Shown here piece after piece: positions 8,868-18,261 of a DNA stretch of 64,000 nucleotides (its first letter is position 1; each line of letters starts with the position of its first letter). The translations under genes were made by a program, and so were the position numbers. The DNA comes from Providencia vermicola (lineage in GTDB: Bacteria; Pseudomonadota; Gammaproteobacteria; Enterobacterales; Enterobacteriaceae). The stretch is from assembly GCF_020381325.1 (NCBI RefSeq), contig NZ_JAGSPI010000012.1, forward strand, positions 47,872-111,871, given 5' to 3'. The notes beneath the pieces were generated by a model. It was not told the origin of the DNA, made no database searches, and saw nothing but the letters and a program-made list of their open reading frames with translations.

Positions 8868-11800
8868 ATGAAAGATACAACTATCACAGATAAATTAGAA
8901 AACATAGAAATCCAAACGTTTAAAGTTCAAGGGCTTGATTTAATTATAACTAAGCTTGATGGTTCGGTTGAAACTATTAAGGATGGCTTATCCGAAATTA
9001 TTTTAGGGAATATGACGTTATCAACAGGGCAAGGAACTGTCCTTTCTCAAGATGAAATATTATCATCCATAAAATTAAATATTGGTGCTGATACTGTTTA
9101 TATTAAAGAACAATTAACGAGTGATATCGTTGAGTATTCTGATCCTCAAGACTCAAAAAATAAGCGTGAGTATACAGAAGGTGATGTTCAACAAGATGAC
9201 GAAGAAAGCTTCAGTAAAAAGTTGGCAGAATTAAATCAAAAAAATCAGCAATTAGAACAAACGCTGAAAAACCTATCTTCTGAAAAAGAGGTGTTATTAA
9301 GTTCATCATTAACTAAACTCACTGAAGCGAAGAAACAGCTAAATCAAAAAGAAAAAGCGGCAAATGCACAGGTAGAAGGGAGTGATTTAGCCTTCTCATC
9401 GCCTCCAGCAGTTGCTGCGACACCAACGAGTTCATCATCACCTAGCCTGCCTGCTAATAAGACTTCAATTGCCCCACAAATAATCAAGCCCAAAATACCC
9501 GCTTTTATCCAGGGAAAATTAAGCGAAGAATTTGATTCAGGAAAAAATGGCGATAACGTTACGAATATCAACACGCCGATATTCACTGGCGTTGTCTCTC
9601 CTGATAGCCAAGCTTATCTAACTATTGATAATAAAAAATACCTTATTAGAGCAGATAAAGATGGGAAGTGGACATTAGAAATTACAGAGCCATTAAAAGA
9701 TGACGTATATGAATATGTATTAACAGCATCATCGGGTGGAGAAAAGACAGTTACAGTCAGTGGGCAACTGACTGTAGATACCAAGCTTGATATTTTGTCT
9801 GTTGGGCTTGCTATGCACTCGGATATAGGCGTCACGGTAGACAAGCTAACGAATAAGCCGGTCCCCACTTTTTCAGGGAAAGCGGAAGCAGGTAGCACGA
9901 TAAAGCTGACTATTGCAGGCCAAACATTATCAACCGTTGCGGATGAACAAGGAAGATGGCAAACAACGGTTGAAAAGCCGTTACCGGATGGACTATTCAC
10001 CTATCAAGTTACAGCTGAAGACGTGGCTGGTAATCATAAAATGGTTACGGAAACAGTAACCATCAAAACATCAAAGCCAGATGCAAGTGCCAAACTTGAA
10101 AGTATTATTGGTTTTTTAACCAATAATACGGCGCCAACCCTTACTGGAAAAACAGATCCTAGTGCCAATATCATCGTTAAAGTGGCAGAAAAAGAGTATG
10201 TTACCCAAGCCAATGAACAGGGTAATTGGTCACTCACCATAAGCGATAATTTAGAAGATGGCTCCTACGTATTGAATATCAAAGCAATAGATATTGTGGG
10301 GAATCAAGGCGTATTCGTACAGAATCTGTTGGTAGATACTGCGCCCCCTTCAGCGCAAGCAGAATTGGTTGAGAGCAGTGACTCGGGGATCCGAGGGGAT
10401 AATATCACTCAACAAAAAGCGGTGACGCTGGCAGGGAGTACAAAGCCACTATCGACAGTCGTGATCCAATTTGCAGGGAAAGCGCTGAGTGTGACAGCGG
10501 ATAATGATGGCCAGTGGCAAGCGGCATTGCCTTCGGTGGATAAAGACGGCGATTATGATTACCACATAAAGGTCACTGATAATGTGGGGAATATCGGAGA
10601 GTTTAATGGACAGTTTACGGTTGATACTCAGGTTGACCACCTATCTGTACAGCTAGATCCCCTCTCTGACAGTGGCAAGGTTGGGGATAACATCACCAAA
10701 GACACTCGCCCACACTTTGTTGGGAAAGCGGAAGCTGGCAGTCGCATTGAGTTGACTCTAGGGGAACAACAACTGAATACGATAGCGGACAGTCATGGGA
10801 ACTGGTCTGTGGTGGTTCAAAAAGCGTTAGTTGATGGTCAATATGATTATGAAGTTACTGCGACAGACGTGGCGGGTAATATTCACACGGCCACTGAATC
10901 TGTACAGATAAAAACCATATTGCAGTCGACAACTTTGCAGCTCAATGGCCAACCTAATTTTATCACTAACCAGCAGACCCCGACGTTATCAGGGCAGTCA
11001 GAGCCCCATGGGAAGATACAGCTTTCGCTCGGGGGAGAAAGCTACTCAACGGTGGCTGATGACCAAGGCGCTTGGTCAATTAGAGTAACTTCACCGCTCA
11101 CGCCAGGAAATCATCCGCTTAAAGTACTCATCACGGATATTGCAGGAAATAGCGAAAAAATTAGCGAAACGGTATGGCTGGATACCGCACCCCCTTCAGC
11201 GCAAGCGGAACTGGTTGAAAACAGCGATTCGGGGATCCGAGGGGATAATATCACCCAACAAAAAGCGGTGACACTGGGCGGGAGCACCAAGCCGCAATCA
11301 ACAGTTGAGATCCAATTTGCAGGGAAAGCGCTGAGTGTAATCGCGGATAATGATGGCCAGTGGCAAGCGGTATTGCCTTCGGTGGATAAAGACGGCGATT
11401 ATGATTACCACGTGAAGGTCACTGATAATGTCGGGAATATCGGGGCGTTTAATGGGAAGTTTACGGTTGATGGCACGATCATGTTGACCGCTCGGTTAGA
11501 TCCCGCGAGTCAGGAAAATTCGAATGCTTTGGCTACGAATTTAAAACGCCCGCAAATTAGCGGTACATCGGATCCTGAAAGTAAAATTACCGCTGAGTTT
11601 AAAGGGCAGATTAAAACCGTTTATGCTGATAGCCAAGGAAAATGGTCTCTGATTTTTGATGTAGATGCAGATGTAGGTAAGAATAATCACTACCAGATCA
11701 CGGCAGAAGATGCCGCCGGTAACCAAAAGATCCTCACTCAAAGTTTCTCATATTTCCCCTCATCGGCAGGGACGGGTGAGGCTTCACCTCCGACTCTGTT

Positions 11801-14800
11801 TGTCGCATTAGATGCGGCTTGTGATAGTGGAAAGAAAGGTGATTACATCACCCATATTAAAGCACCTAAATTTACCGGAGGCGCTACAGCAGGCGCTAAA
11901 ATTACGTTAACAATGGGCCATGAAAGTTTCACTACAGTGGCAGATACAGTCACTGGGCGTTGGGAAATCCAAGCGAAAGAACAGCCGGAAGGAAATTGCC
12001 AGTACACAGTGACAGCAGAGCATCCGGCGAATGGAAAACAGACCGATATTTCAGGCAGTATTTTTATTGATGCTACAGCGCCTGTATCTACAGTGGAATT
12101 AAGCGCAGAAACTGATACGGGAACGAAAGGAAACTTTATTACTACGCATCGCAGGCCGGTATTTACAGGTAAAGGTGAGCCGGGGTGTGAAGTGACATTG
12201 CAATTAAATGGTGAGTCGGTTTCAACGATGACCGATAGTAATGGTATTTGGAGCTTAACGCTTCTTAATGAGCTACCGAAAAATTTTATTGGTGATTATC
12301 AAATCACGGTTACGGATGCAGCAGATAACCAATTTGAAAAAATAGACACACTGACGGTTAATGCGAATAAACCGGAGATCAGCGATGCTGCTTTAATTTC
12401 CCCTTGGAGTACAGGTAAATTTTATGGAGAGAAATCGACTAATCATTTGATGGCGACGTTTCAAGGAAAAGTAACCCCAGGTTCAAGTTTAAAATTTAAA
12501 TTTAGACTGAATAAGAAAGATGAGCATATTTTTTCTATTTCAGACATTGATAAAGATGGTCATTGGCGATTTAGCTTGCCATCAGGCCTTCTTAAATCAG
12601 ACCGTCGTTATGATCTTGATAATATATCGTTAATCGCCACGTCCCCTGCTGGGTTGATGGCGGAAAGGGTTATTGAGAAAAAAGGCATTCAAATAAAGGA
12701 TAATGTTTTAAATGTGACATTTGAAGTTGCAGCAGAGTCGAGTAGCACAGGGGACGCTAATAACTCATTGAGCTCTAGCCGTTCGCCAAAATTACAGGGA
12801 ATGATTTCAGGATCATCAGATAGGGATGAGCTTAAAGGAATTATTTTTATTGGCGGGAAAAGTTATTCAGTCGGTTTTGGGAAAAGCAGAAGTTCATGGA
12901 ATTTTAAAGTCCCTGATGATGTTCAATTGCCACTAGGAGAAGTCCCCTATACCCTCAAATTTACAGATGTTTATGGCTCAGTAAGGACATTTTCTTCTTC
13001 TGTACGGATCACCGACTTTAATTTTTACCTTGACCCAGACACCGACTCAGGTCAAATCGGTAACCATTATACTAACCATAAAAATCCGGCTTACAAAGGT
13101 AAAATAACGCCTGGCGGCTCAATTTCAGCGAAAGTCAATGGTAAGAATTATTCTATCCAAGCAAATGAGAAGGGGGAGTGGCGTTTTGAAGTGCCTATTA
13201 AAGGGGATGGCGCCTATCATATTAGCTTTATCCAAGATGATGGTACTGTTTCAGTTGGGCAAACAACACTGAATGTTCTTACGAAGGCGTCAACATTTAA
13301 TGATTTTCATATTAGTGAGACACAGGTTCACTCGGGGACGTTAGTGGCCAATGTCACCAACCCTAAACTGATTTTCACTTACAATGGAAATATGGATTAT
13401 TACCTGATAAGTGTAAATGGGAAAACGGTTCAACATAATAAACAACAAACTAAATATGATGGCTCTAAAACTGTTTTTGCTAATGAACTGGCATTACCCA
13501 ATGGCGAGCATGTAGCAAAAATAACTGCATTTGATATCGCAGGTAATAAAACCGAACATGAAGTGATGATTAAAGTGCTTAGTGATATGGATAATAAGAC
13601 GTCCCCAAGCATTGAGTTTGGCGTGAATGACAAGCAATTAATCACTAAAAAAGATGGCACATTACTCTTTAACCAGAATGACTTAAGACTCACCGGTACG
13701 ACAAGTGCCGCGGGGTTGATAACCATAAAAGACGTTAATGGAAAAACGCTTGGTACGGTAAAGGCGAACAATCAAGGCGTTTGGCAAGTAAAATTACCAG
13801 ATAACATCGTTCCGATTGGCATCAAGGATGGTGAAAGCATTCCTTTGTCGGTAACCGCAACAGATTTAGCGAATCGTGAAACACAATTCGATTTTCGTTT
13901 AGTGTATGACGTTACCCCTCCCAATTTAACGGGATCAATGGATGATGTACTGAGCGGCAGCCATGTATTGAATATTAACCAACCCACATTCAGCGGAATA
14001 ACGAAAGCAAATGCAGATGTATATTTGATAATAAGTGGGAATGTTTATCAGACAGTCGCTGATTTAGAAGGTAAATGGCAGATTAAATTGTCTGATAGCG
14101 AGGCGCTTACTGATGGTATGCATACCTATGAAATAAAAGCAAAGGATGTGCTTGGGCAAGTAAACCAGAGCGAAGTCTCTGGTAACTTTATTGTCAAAAC
14201 AGTAGCCTCAGTGAGCGGAGAATTAGAGCCAAATTTAGACTCAGGTATTCAGGGCGATAACTGTACCAATGTAAACAAGCCTATATTTAGTGGAATGACT
14301 GAACCAAATGCGATAATTCGTTTAGTGTTTGATAATAAAACGGCATCAACTTTTGAAACTACCGCCAATGAGAAAGGAGAGTGGACTATTCAGGTAGACA
14401 CTGAATTGGGTGACGGTCTTCATGAGTATGTCATTTATGCGATTGATCATATTCAGGGTATTCAAGGCCAAGTTTCTGGGCAATTGATGATTGATACATT
14501 AGCGCCTGACTATCTTATGGGGGGGGGGGTGGATCCCACGGACTCTACCACTAAAAAACAGGATATTTTAACCAGTAAGACGAAGCCAATTTTTGCAGGA
14601 ATTGCCGAGCCCGGCGCTTATTTGGAAATTACAGTTGGTCAACATATCTACACGAATATTCTTGCTGATAAACAGGGGGAATGGAGTTTTACGTTAACAG
14701 AACCACTAATAGATGGTACACATGATTATCATATAAGGGTAACCGACTCTGCGGGGAACCTAGGGGCAGGTAATTTAACCGGAAAAATTACAGTTGATAC

Positions 14801-15497
14801 CAAAGCCCCAGAGCTTGCTGCTCATTTAGAGACAATATCCGCCACCAGTGAAAAAGGCGATGAGATAACCAATATTAATACGCCAAAGTTCAGCGGGACA
14901 ACTGAGCCTGATAGTAAAGTATTGTTAACAATTAATAATCAGACCTATGAACAAAAAGCGAATGAACAAGGCGAGTGGAGTATTTCGGTGGGGAGCCCAT
15001 TAGCAGATGGTGCATATGATTATAAAATAAATGTCAGTGATAACGCAGGCAATCAGGCACAGGAAACAGGAACGGTGATTATTGATACCAAAGCCCCAGA
15101 GCTTGCTGCTCATTTAGAGACAATATCCGCCACCAGTGAAAAAGGCGATGAGATAACCAATATTAATACGCCAAAGTTCAGCGGGACAACTGAGCCTGAT
15201 AGTAAAGTATTGTTAACAATTAATAATCAGACCTATGAACAAAAAGCGAATGAACAAGGCGAGTGGAGTATTTCGGTGGGGAGCCCATTAGCAGATGGGG
15301 CGTATGATTATGAAATCAATGTATATGATAAAGCGAAAAATCAGGCGCAGTTTAAAGGTAAGATGACTGTCTATACGGAGTTACCTGATGCAACTGTTAC
15401 TCTTGCACCAATAGATAACACAGTAGCTACCCATGTTGATATTCCCCAGATAGATAGCACAATGATGCAAATAGAAGTGGATAATCACTATTTCTAG
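8868..15497 (+). CDS. giant Ig-repeat type I-secreted adhesin, SiiE/BapA-like
   Basis: Surface adhesin of 2209 residues. A beta-rich N-terminal module (about 1-95) is followed by a coiled coil (about 112-170), a Pro/Ser/Ala linker (about 170-210) and roughly twenty Ig-like modules of about 95-100 residues. The modules share a pattern: SDSG.xGDN.T at the start, EPGS, ADxxGxW, DGxYxY.V.A.D.AGN and a DTxxP end. The C-terminal tail is acidic and hydrophobic with no cleavable N-terminal signal, as expected for type I export. It is divergent from the sii-like export operon, which is its probable secretion machine. Odd points are an 11-G tract at 14519-14529 and near-identical internal modules. SiiE of SPI-4 has the same coiled-coil-plus-Ig plan but is much larger. 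Confidence 0.9.
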   Translation: MKDTTITDKLENIEIQTFKVQGLDLIITKLDGSVETIKDGLSEIILGNMTLSTGQGTVLSQDEILSSIKLNIGADTVYIKEQLTSDIVEYSDPQDSKNKREYTEGDVQQDDEESFSKKLAELNQKNQQLEQTLKNLSSEKEVLLSSSLTKLTEAKKQLNQKEKAANAQVEGSDLAFSSPPAVAATPTSSSSPSLPANKTSIAPQIIKPKIPAFIQGKLSEEFDSGKNGDNVTNINTPIFTGVVSPDSQAYLTIDNKKYLIRADKDGKWTLEITEPLKDDVYEYVLTASSGGEKTVTVSGQLTVDTKLDILSVGLAMHSDIGVTVDKLTNKPVPTFSGKAEAGSTIKLTIAGQTLSTVADEQGRWQTTVEKPLPDGLFTYQVTAEDVAGNHKMVTETVTIKTSKPDASAKLESIIGFLTNNTAPTLTGKTDPSANIIVKVAEKEYVTQANEQGNWSLTISDNLEDGSYVLNIKAIDIVGNQGVFVQNLLVDTAPPSAQAELVESSDSGIRGDNITQQKAVTLAGSTKPLSTVVIQFAGKALSVTADNDGQWQAALPSVDKDGDYDYHIKVTDNVGNIGEFNGQFTVDTQVDHLSVQLDPLSDSGKVGDNITKDTRPHFVGKAEAGSRIELTLGEQQLNTIADSHGNWSVVVQKALVDGQYDYEVTATDVAGNIHTATESVQIKTILQSTTLQLNGQPNFITNQQTPTLSGQSEPHGKIQLSLGGESYSTVADDQGAWSIRVTSPLTPGNHPLKVLITDIAGNSEKISETVWLDTAPPSAQAELVENSDSGIRGDNITQQKAVTLGGSTKPQSTVEIQFAGKALSVIADNDGQWQAVLPSVDKDGDYDYHVKVTDNVGNIGAFNGKFTVDGTIMLTARLDPASQENSNALATNLKRPQISGTSDPESKITAEFKGQIKTVYADSQGKWSLIFDVDADVGKNNHYQITAEDAAGNQKILTQSFSYFPSSAGTGEASPPTLFVALDAACDSGKKGDYITHIKAPKFTGGATAGAKITLTMGHESFTTVADTVTGRWEIQAKEQPEGNCQYTVTAEHPANGKQTDISGSIFIDATAPVSTVELSAETDTGTKGNFITTHRRPVFTGKGEPGCEVTLQLNGESVSTMTDSNGIWSLTLLNELPKNFIGDYQITVTDAADNQFEKIDTLTVNANKPEISDAALISPWSTGKFYGEKSTNHLMATFQGKVTPGSSLKFKFRLNKKDEHIFSISDIDKDGHWRFSLPSGLLKSDRRYDLDNISLIATSPAGLMAERVIEKKGIQIKDNVLNVTFEVAAESSSTGDANNSLSSSRSPKLQGMISGSSDRDELKGIIFIGGKSYSVGFGKSRSSWNFKVPDDVQLPLGEVPYTLKFTDVYGSVRTFSSSVRITDFNFYLDPDTDSGQIGNHYTNHKNPAYKGKITPGGSISAKVNGKNYSIQANEKGEWRFEVPIKGDGAYHISFIQDDGTVSVGQTTLNVLTKASTFNDFHISETQVHSGTLVANVTNPKLIFTYNGNMDYYLISVNGKTVQHNKQQTKYDGSKTVFANELALPNGEHVAKITAFDIAGNKTEHEVMIKVLSDMDNKTSPSIEFGVNDKQLITKKDGTLLFNQNDLRLTGTTSAAGLITIKDVNGKTLGTVKANNQGVWQVKLPDNIVPIGIKDGESIPLSVTATDLANRETQFDFRLVYDVTPPNLTGSMDDVLSGSHVLNINQPTFSGITKANADVYLIISGNVYQTVADLEGKWQIKLSDSEALTDGMHTYEIKAKDVLGQVNQSEVSGNFIVKTVASVSGELEPNLDSGIQGDNCTNVNKPIFSGMTEPNAIIRLVFDNKTASTFETTANEKGEWTIQVDTELGDGLHEYVIYAIDHIQGIQGQVSGQLMIDTLAPDYLMGGGVDPTDSTTKKQDILTSKTKPIFAGIAEPGAYLEITVGQHIYTNILADKQGEWSFTLTEPLIDGTHDYHIRVTDSAGNLGAGNLTGKITVDTKAPELAAHLETISATSEKGDEITNINTPKFSGTTEPDSKVLLTINNQTYEQKANEQGEWSISVGSPLADGAYDYKINVSDNAGNQAQETGTVIIDTKAPELAAHLETISATSEKGDEITNINTPKFSGTTEPDSKVLLTINNQTYEQKANEQGEWSISVGSPLADGAYDYEINVYDKAKNQAQFKGKMTVYTELPDATVTLAPIDNTVATHVDIPQIDSTMMQIEVDNHYF
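10335..11470 (+). repeat. near-identical Ig-module pair in adhesin gene
   Basis: Modules at about 10335-10624 and 11181-11470 are nearly identical at DNA level and offset by 846 bp (282 codons). Both include GGGGATCCGAGGGGATAATA. More diverged modules lie between them. This indicates past duplication or gene conversion within the repeat array. Confidence 0.8.
14519..14529 (+). repeat. poly-G tract (11 G) inside adhesin reading frame
   Basis: Eleven consecutive G residues encode the end of Met1884, three glycines and the first base of Val. The frame is open at this length. A change of one or two G would shift the frame and remove the last roughly 325 residues, including the C-terminal secretion region. 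Confidence 0.9.
14794..15298 (+). repeat. 217-bp perfect direct repeat in adhesin gene
   Basis: Bases 14794-15010 recur unchanged at 15082-15298, a 288-bp (96-codon) period. They encode two consecutive Ig modules beginning DTKAPELAAHLETISATS. Perfect identity over 217 bp implies very recent duplication or homogenisation. Confidence 0.92.
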
Positions 15498-15505
15498 TTA
15501 AATCA

Positions 15506-15532
15506 GAGCCATACCATGGATAGGTAAGGCTC
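15506..15532 (+). terminator. stem-loop after adhesin gene
   Basis: GAGCC-A-TACC pairs with GGTA-A-GGCTC around a 7-nt loop, with one A-A mismatch, 9 nt after the adhesin stop. Only a weak T-rich stretch follows (GAATTCTTATT), so intrinsic termination is plausible but not certain. The rest of the gap to 15723 shows no ORF I can support. Confidence 0.5.
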
Positions 15533-15723
15533 GAATTCTTATTGAAGAATATTAAAGGGATAGTCATAAATTAAGACAAAGATTCATATCCTTCCTCACT
15601 TTTGAATTTCGTGATTCTGGAGGGGAAATCCCTATTCGTGGATGACTGTCTAACTGCTCAGAAGCCAGATTTCCGTGGAGGAGTAGTGCTTACCCACCCT
15701 CCTTATATTGGCGAGAGTGCCTT

Positions 15724-16542
15724 TTATAGGCAAAGATGGGAATTGTTTGATTGAGCATGAAAACTTTTAAATGTGAGCAGAAAGTAAGGCACATCGTCAT
15801 AGCCTACTTCATGTGCAATACGAGCCATGGGTATACTCTCTGTTATAGATAATATCATTGCTTTGTTCATTCGAGACATTAAGCTAATCTTAGAAAAATT
15901 AGTACATTCATTACTAAGACGCCGTTTAAGGGTTGAAGGACTCATATGAAGTTTTTTCGCAACAGTATCTAGAGTGTGGCATTGTTTCCCTATACTGTGA
16001 AAAATTAAGTCATATACTTTGTCTTTTGTTTGGATATTTATTGATGCACACAGTGTAGATATAAATTCGTTCACGAATAAAAAAAATGACAAAATAAAAC
16101 TTAAATGAATATGAATAACATTATGATTGGTAGATGAATTAACTGCTTTTATTACAGAGTTAAATACATCTTCAATAATTGGATTTTCTTGCAAACTAGT
16201 ACTACAAATATGGCGTATCGAAGGCACTATTTTTTTATCGATAAATAGTGCAGCATGTTGTTGATAAAAGCATTTCAGCATATCTGTGGTTACAGGAAGC
16301 ACATCTACAGTTAGTGGATTATGACTATCAAGATTAATTATCTCAATTGATGCTCCTTTAGGAAGAAAGCAGATATCTGAGGTTGTTAGTTTTTGCCATG
16401 GCCCTTCTTCTATCCGCATTTCAATTTCCCCTGAGCTAATTTTAAATAGCAGGGACTGAGTCAGATAAAAGCTGTTTTTTATTGTACTTGATAAGGTTCC
16501 AATATAGGTATGAAACGTTTTTACACAAAAATTAGTCGACAT
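15724..16542 (-). CDS. AraC-family transcriptional regulator
   Basis: Regulator of 272 residues with a C-terminal double helix-turn-helix. The first HTH includes LDTVAKKLHMSPSTLKRRLS (about residues 185-205) and the second includes SIPMARIAHEVGYDDVPYF (about 235-253). The LKRRL wording recalls the GadX/AppY group of enteric virulence and stress regulators. The N terminus (about 1-165) has no recognised ligand domain. The C terminus ends in SHLCL soon after the second HTH, slightly shorter than many relatives. It lies just downstream of the adhesin gene, convergent with it, so control of the adhesin locus is plausible but unproven. Confidence 0.85.
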   Translation of the reverse strand: MSTNFCVKTFHTYIGTLSSTIKNSFYLTQSLLFKISSGEIEMRIEEGPWQKLTTSDICFLPKGASIEIINLDSHNPLTVDVLPVTTDMLKCFYQQHAALFIDKKIVPSIRHICSTSLQENPIIEDVFNSVIKAVNSSTNHNVIHIHLSFILSFFLFVNEFISTLCASINIQTKDKVYDLIFHSIGKQCHTLDTVAKKLHMSPSTLKRRLSNECTNFSKISLMSRMNKAMILSITESIPMARIAHEVGYDDVPYFLLTFKSFHAQSNNSHLCL

Positions 16543-16982
16543 TTTTTAAACCTAACTAAAATATTACCTACGATGATCACTGTAAAACTATTCGGGTTGT
16601 GTCAAAGAACTGTTCACGGCTTTCATATTGTTAATAGCAAACCTTGAAGTTTATTGAACTGAATAATGGTGTGTTGCTTTTTCCTTATTTAGTAAACTGA
16701 TGTCATTCACTGAAAAGGATGCAGGGGATACTAGTTTCATGCGCGGTAGATTGATTTAGCTAATGGCCATGATTTTTTATGTTTCTTAAGAAGAAAAAAC
16801 AATTCATAGTTAGTCAGTGTTATTCAGAATGTTACTTAGTTAATTCATTGTTTTTTTATTTTAATAATTATTTCTATTGAAATGTTGGAATTGAGACTTT
16901 GATGTCAATAAACAGATAAGTAACAAACAAGATAGAGTAGGATGAAGAGCGAAAATAGAAAAATATCGTAGTGATGAATACA
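16543..16982. other. intergenic stretch without recognised gene
   Basis: About 440 bp of AT-rich DNA upstream of the AraC gene. I see no ORF with a credible ribosome binding site and no structured RNA. It presumably holds the AraC-type gene's own promoter. Confidence 0.5.
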
Positions 16983-17014
16983 AAGGCAGAGGACGTTGAA
17001 AATGCCTCTGCCTT
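16983..17014 (-). terminator. terminator of O-acetylation operon
   Basis: AAGGCAGAGG and CCTCTGCCTT form a 10-bp stem with a 12-nt loop just beyond the ape1-like stop. On the minus strand a short T-rich run (TTTGTATT) follows. Confidence 0.7.
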
Positions 17015-17034
17015 GTTGTTTGTTGAGTAATCTA

Positions 17035-18261
17035 CTAATTCAATATTTGGTTTAACTGGCTGTATAAGCCCTGAGCACTCTTCTTGTAGCCTTCGACTGA
17101 CAAATGCACGTTATCTGGTCGCGCTAAATCTTGCGCTGCCCACGTACGAATTGAGCATGGGCCGCCCATAAATGCTTGCCAGTCCCAAAACAGCGTGTTT
17201 TCTTGCGCAGCGACGGTTTTTTGAATTTGAATCACACTCATTAAATTCACAGGCATTTGTGCTTGGCAACTCGCCGCCTGACTAAATTTTAGTGAATCAT
17301 TCGGGCCAACCAATAGAATTACACTATTTGGCATTTGCTGGCGGATTAAGCGTATTTTCGCCCGCAAATTTTGCTCATAAGCGGCCAAATCTAATGTATC
17401 GTTAAACGCTTCGTTGGTACCGTAAGCCAAAATGATCATGTCAGGGGACATCTGCGCTAACGTTTCGCTCCACTGAGGCTGCCATTTATCGACCATTGTT
17501 AATGTCGCGCCGTTAATTCCCAGTGCAGACACCATCACGCCTGGTTTTGTGGAGCGCACTAACCAACCGCCAATTTTGAGGTTGTTATCTTTGCTCACGG
17601 AAACCTGCGCAGGTAACTGGGTATTTACTGGCGTTGAGAAGCGCCATTGGTTCCCTGTTGCAGGTAATGCCACATTTGGGGAAACTGCGGGGGATACACG
17701 CATTTGTGAATCATTTGAACCTTGATATAGCGCCTGTAACTGATAAGCCCCTAGTGCGGGCTGTAATGGTTTTAACAATACATTACTGTTCACTGCTTGG
17801 GGCTCTGCAATAAAGCCCCCTAGTGGGTAATCAAAGCGTTCATCTTTACGGCTTGAAGATAGCGACCATTCTTTTTTTTCGCTCATGCGGTTGATGGTTG
17901 CAGTGCGTTGACCCGGTACTGAAATTGGCGGGATAAAACCGGGGCCTGCATCACCGTAGCGTTGCTGAAATAACGTTCTCAGATTGCCACTGAAAAAATC
18001 AGCGGCAGTATGAGAGTCACCAATTTGGACAATATGCACTTGCTGGTTGCCTTGGTGCAATTTATTGGCAAATTGACGCAGGTTTGGTTCTGCGTTATTG
18101 ACGAGTTGCCCACGCTCAACCGCGTTCTGACCTTTCGTCGAACTCGGTGTGCGCGTTTTGTCTGATGTGTTCTGGCAAGACAATAAGCCTAATGACAGCA
18201 GCGCAATAACGCTACCAGCCAAAATTTTGGACTTAGCTTGACGCAGGTTGTTCAGTTTCAT
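17035..18261 (-). CDS. O-acetylpeptidoglycan esterase-like SGNH lipoprotein (Ape1-like)
   Basis: Predicted periplasmic esterase that removes O-acetyl groups from peptidoglycan so lytic enzymes can act. It has 408 residues. The N terminus is a lipoprotein signal ending in LLSLGLLSC. SGNH blocks are visible: the Ser motif IGDSHTAADF (near residue 80), the Asn block YGTNEAFN and the Asp-His pair in ARPDNVHLS near the C terminus. The same blocks are known in Neisseria Ape1. Third gene of a patA-patB-ape cluster; its 5' end overlaps the patB-like gene by 29 nt. Substrate is inferred from motif and synteny. Confidence 0.8.
   Translation of the reverse strand: MKLNNLRQAKSKILAGSVIALLSLGLLSCQNTSDKTRTPSSTKGQNAVERGQLVNNAEPNLRQFANKLHQGNQQVHIVQIGDSHTAADFFSGNLRTLFQQRYGDAGPGFIPPISVPGQRTATINRMSEKKEWSLSSSRKDERFDYPLGGFIAEPQAVNSNVLLKPLQPALGAYQLQALYQGSNDSQMRVSPAVSPNVALPATGNQWRFSTPVNTQLPAQVSVSKDNNLKIGGWLVRSTKPGVMVSALGINGATLTMVDKWQPQWSETLAQMSPDMIILAYGTNEAFNDTLDLAAYEQNLRAKIRLIRQQMPNSVILLVGPNDSLKFSQAASCQAQMPVNLMSVIQIQKTVAAQENTLFWDWQAFMGGPCSIRTWAAQDLARPDNVHLSVEGYKKSAQGLYSQLNQILN

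Noticed and set aside
9360-9480. LapG-type cleavage site in the adhesin linker
   Set aside because: The linker is Ala/Pro/Ser rich but I could not identify a convincing TAAG/PAAG site, and no lapD or lapG gene is present.
9344-13987. Several minus-strand ORFs inside the adhesin gene
   Set aside because: They are antisense shadows of the repeated Ig modules, with no ribosome binding sites and repeated composition.
8868-15497. CRISPR-like or satellite array
   Set aside because: The repeats are protein modules of about 96 codons with divergence at synonymous and coding sites, not short repeats with unique spacers.
15540-15723. Riboswitch or structured RNA after the adhesin gene
   Set aside because: Short inverted segments exist around the GGAGGGG and CCTCC blocks, but they match no riboswitch pattern I know and no downstream plus-strand gene follows.
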